This document shows positions 6,174-7,051 of a stretch of DNA of 7,051 nucleotides, piece after piece. Below the pieces are notes generated by a model. The model searched no databases. It was not told where the DNA came from and saw only the letters and a program-made list of their open reading frames with translations. Each line of letters opens with the position of its first letter. The stretch's first letter is position 1. Source of the DNA: Pseudomonadota bacterium (GTDB lineage: Bacteria; Pseudomonadota; Alphaproteobacteria; Sphingomonadales; Sphingomonadaceae); contig JAEZBH010000523.1 in the NCBI GenBank assembly GCA_023427285.1, forward strand, positions 1 through 7,051, in the 5' to 3' direction. The position numbers and the translations under genes were made by a program.

Positions 6174-6572
6174 GTGACTTGGCTGCAACAAATGATTAAT
6201 ACAGCCGTGGCAACGCTGCTGTTAACCGGGCCTGTTCTGGCTGGCGAGTGCAACAATGTTGCGCACGTGGCCGATGCCAGCGTCGCGCACCGGGCAGAGA
6301 GCGTTGATGTTACGCCCTCGTTTCAGGTGGATGCGAGTCAGCTTGACGTGCCGGTGGTGGTTGACGTGCTCCGGCAACCGGGCGGGTCTCGCCTCCTGTC
6401 GGGCGAGGTGCTGGTTGGCACCGTGACCACAGATGGGCGCAGCGCAACGTTTCAGGGGCCGGCTGTGAATGGCGGGCAGGCCGTCGTGCTCGGGCCGGAT
6501 TGCAAACCGCTGGAGCCGCAGCAGATGCCGGTTGGCGATCAGAGCGGGCGGGACGGCGCTTCCCGGCGATAG
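6174..6572 (+). CDS. Hypothetical secreted protein
   Basis: I do not recognise this 132-residue protein. Its N-terminus looks like a Sec signal peptide: a hydrophobic segment at about 10-22, then VLA before Gly24, a plausible signal peptidase I site. No Lys or Arg precedes the hydrophobic core, which is unusual. Cys26 and Cys110 are the only cysteines of the mature part and could form a disulfide. The middle (about 45-108) is rich in Val, Gly and Thr, consistent with a beta-rich fold, and the last 13 residues are polar. The start is GTG 6174, with AGGA at 6158-6161 somewhat far upstream (12 nt). ATG 6192, six codons on, is the alternative but lacks a ribosome site and shortens the signal. The last 34 bp overlap the convergent MFS gene. 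Codon use looks like that of the neighbours. Confidence 0.6.
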   Translation: MTWLQQMINTAVATLLLTGPVLAGECNNVAHVADASVAHRAESVDVTPSFQVDASQLDVPVVVDVLRQPGGSRLLSGEVLVGTVTTDGRSATFQGPAVNGGQAVVLGPDCKPLEPQQMPVGDQSGRDGASRR

Positions 6573-7051
6573 GACGCGGGGGAGAGGCGCAGCGTCATCA
6601 GGATCATGACCAGAACGCCAACGCCCATGGCGATCCATGCCTGCGTGAGGTCAGCGAAGCGATCGCGCAGGAGGCCCGCCAGCAGGGGGAAGAAGGCGGC
6701 GATTATGTAGCCGCCGCCCTGAACCGCAGCGGCGAGCGCACCGGCCTCGCGCGGATCGTCCCGGTGGTCGATAGTGACGATGAGGGTGAGCGGGAACAGC
6801 GAGCCGACGCCCACGCCCAGCAGAATGCAGACGGCAACCGTCATGCCGGGAGCCAGAACCAGCAGCGTCAGCCCGGCGGTCAGACAGGTCAGCACGAACA
6901 GCAGCGGTCCGCGCCGGTCGGGAAAGCGCCCGATCCAGGTGGAGACGGCAAGCCCTGCGCACACTTCCGTCATCGTGATGCCGCCGAGCATGAGACCCGC
7001 AGAGGTAGGGCTCCAGCCCAGAGACGTATAGTAGGGCGGAAGCCACGCCAG
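6539..7051 (-). CDS. MFS transporter of the CynX/NimT type, C-terminal part (5' end outside window)
   Basis: This minus-strand frame is open to the right edge and encodes the last 170 residues of a major facilitator superfamily permease, so the start and about the first half lie beyond base 7051. It begins with LAWLPPYYTSLGWSP, the loop after helix 7 that is typical of CynX/NimT-like transporters, a family including cyanate and 2-nitroimidazole exporters. About five hydrophobic helices follow, matching helices 8-12. A short DRRGP cytoplasmic loop lies between the first two, and glycine-rich LLGVGVGSLFPLTL and VQGGGYIIAAFFPLLAGLL segments sit in helices 10 and 11. The tail ends in a basic YRREAPSRPL. 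An internal ATG at 6991 is not the start, because family-like sequence continues upstream. The substrate cannot be inferred. It converges on the secreted protein gene with a 34-bp overlap. Confidence 0.82.
   Translation of the reverse strand: MAWLPPYYTSLGWSPTSAGLMLGGITMTEVCAGLAVSTWIGRFPDRRGPLLFVLTCLTAGLTLLVLAPGMTVAVCILLGVGVGSLFPLTLIVTIDHRDDPREAGALAAAVQGGGYIIAAFFPLLAGLLRDRFADLTQAWIAMGVGVLVMILMTLRLSPASYRREAPSRPL

Noticed and set aside
6222..6638. Minus-strand 138-codon frame across the secreted protein and the MFS tail
   Set aside because: It would overlap the MFS gene on the same strand in another frame. The plus-strand frame has a signal peptide and the MFS frame has family motifs, and this one has neither.
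1..7051. Search for CRISPR arrays, tRNA or rRNA genes, IS ends, att sites and toxin-antitoxin pairs
   Set aside because: No spaced repeat arrays, cloverleaf sequences, transposase motifs or terminal repeats were seen on either strand.

Overview
The window is high-GC DNA, rich in G or C at third codon positions, from what looks like an alphaproteobacterium. The evidence is the gene order nuoM-nuoN-birA-coaX-rnj-DUF1467, which is characteristic of that class, and the alphaproteobacterial style of the RNase J and DUF1467 proteins. I cannot name a genus from the sequence alone.

Bases 1-5871 hold a tightly packed plus-strand operon. The 3' part of nuoM runs in from the left edge. It is followed by nuoN, a biotin--[acetyl-CoA-carboxylase] ligase without a DNA-binding domain (birA), a type III pantothenate kinase (coaX), ribonuclease J (rnj) and a small two-helix membrane protein of the DUF1467 family. 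The junctions are +7, -8, +5, +2 and +36 nt, so translational coupling is likely through the first five genes. A textbook intrinsic terminator at 5902-5938 closes the operon. The genes link respiratory complex I assembly to cofactor metabolism (biotin attachment, CoA synthesis) and to RNA processing. No internal promoter was convincing.

Bases 5872-6173 carry no convincing gene. They hold the operon terminator, then a GC-rich interrupted palindrome that also contains a 9-bp direct repeat (5975-6003), and then a third hairpin followed by a T-run (6034-6056). This spacing leaves room for an unannotated small transcript, but no promoter is clear.

Bases 6174-7051 are accessory-like. A small secreted protein of unknown function (plus strand) converges on the C-terminal half of an MFS permease of the CynX/NimT type (minus strand, 5' end beyond the window). 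The two coding tails overlap by 34 bp.

The most unexpected signal is inside birA. Four perfect hairpins (11, 8, 7 and 8 bp stems) lie within 144 nt near the start of a gene that begins with TTG and overlaps nuoN. One arm of the first hairpin has two possible partners. Nothing in the window amounts to a new defence or mobile system; the rest is a conserved housekeeping operon next to an accessory junction.
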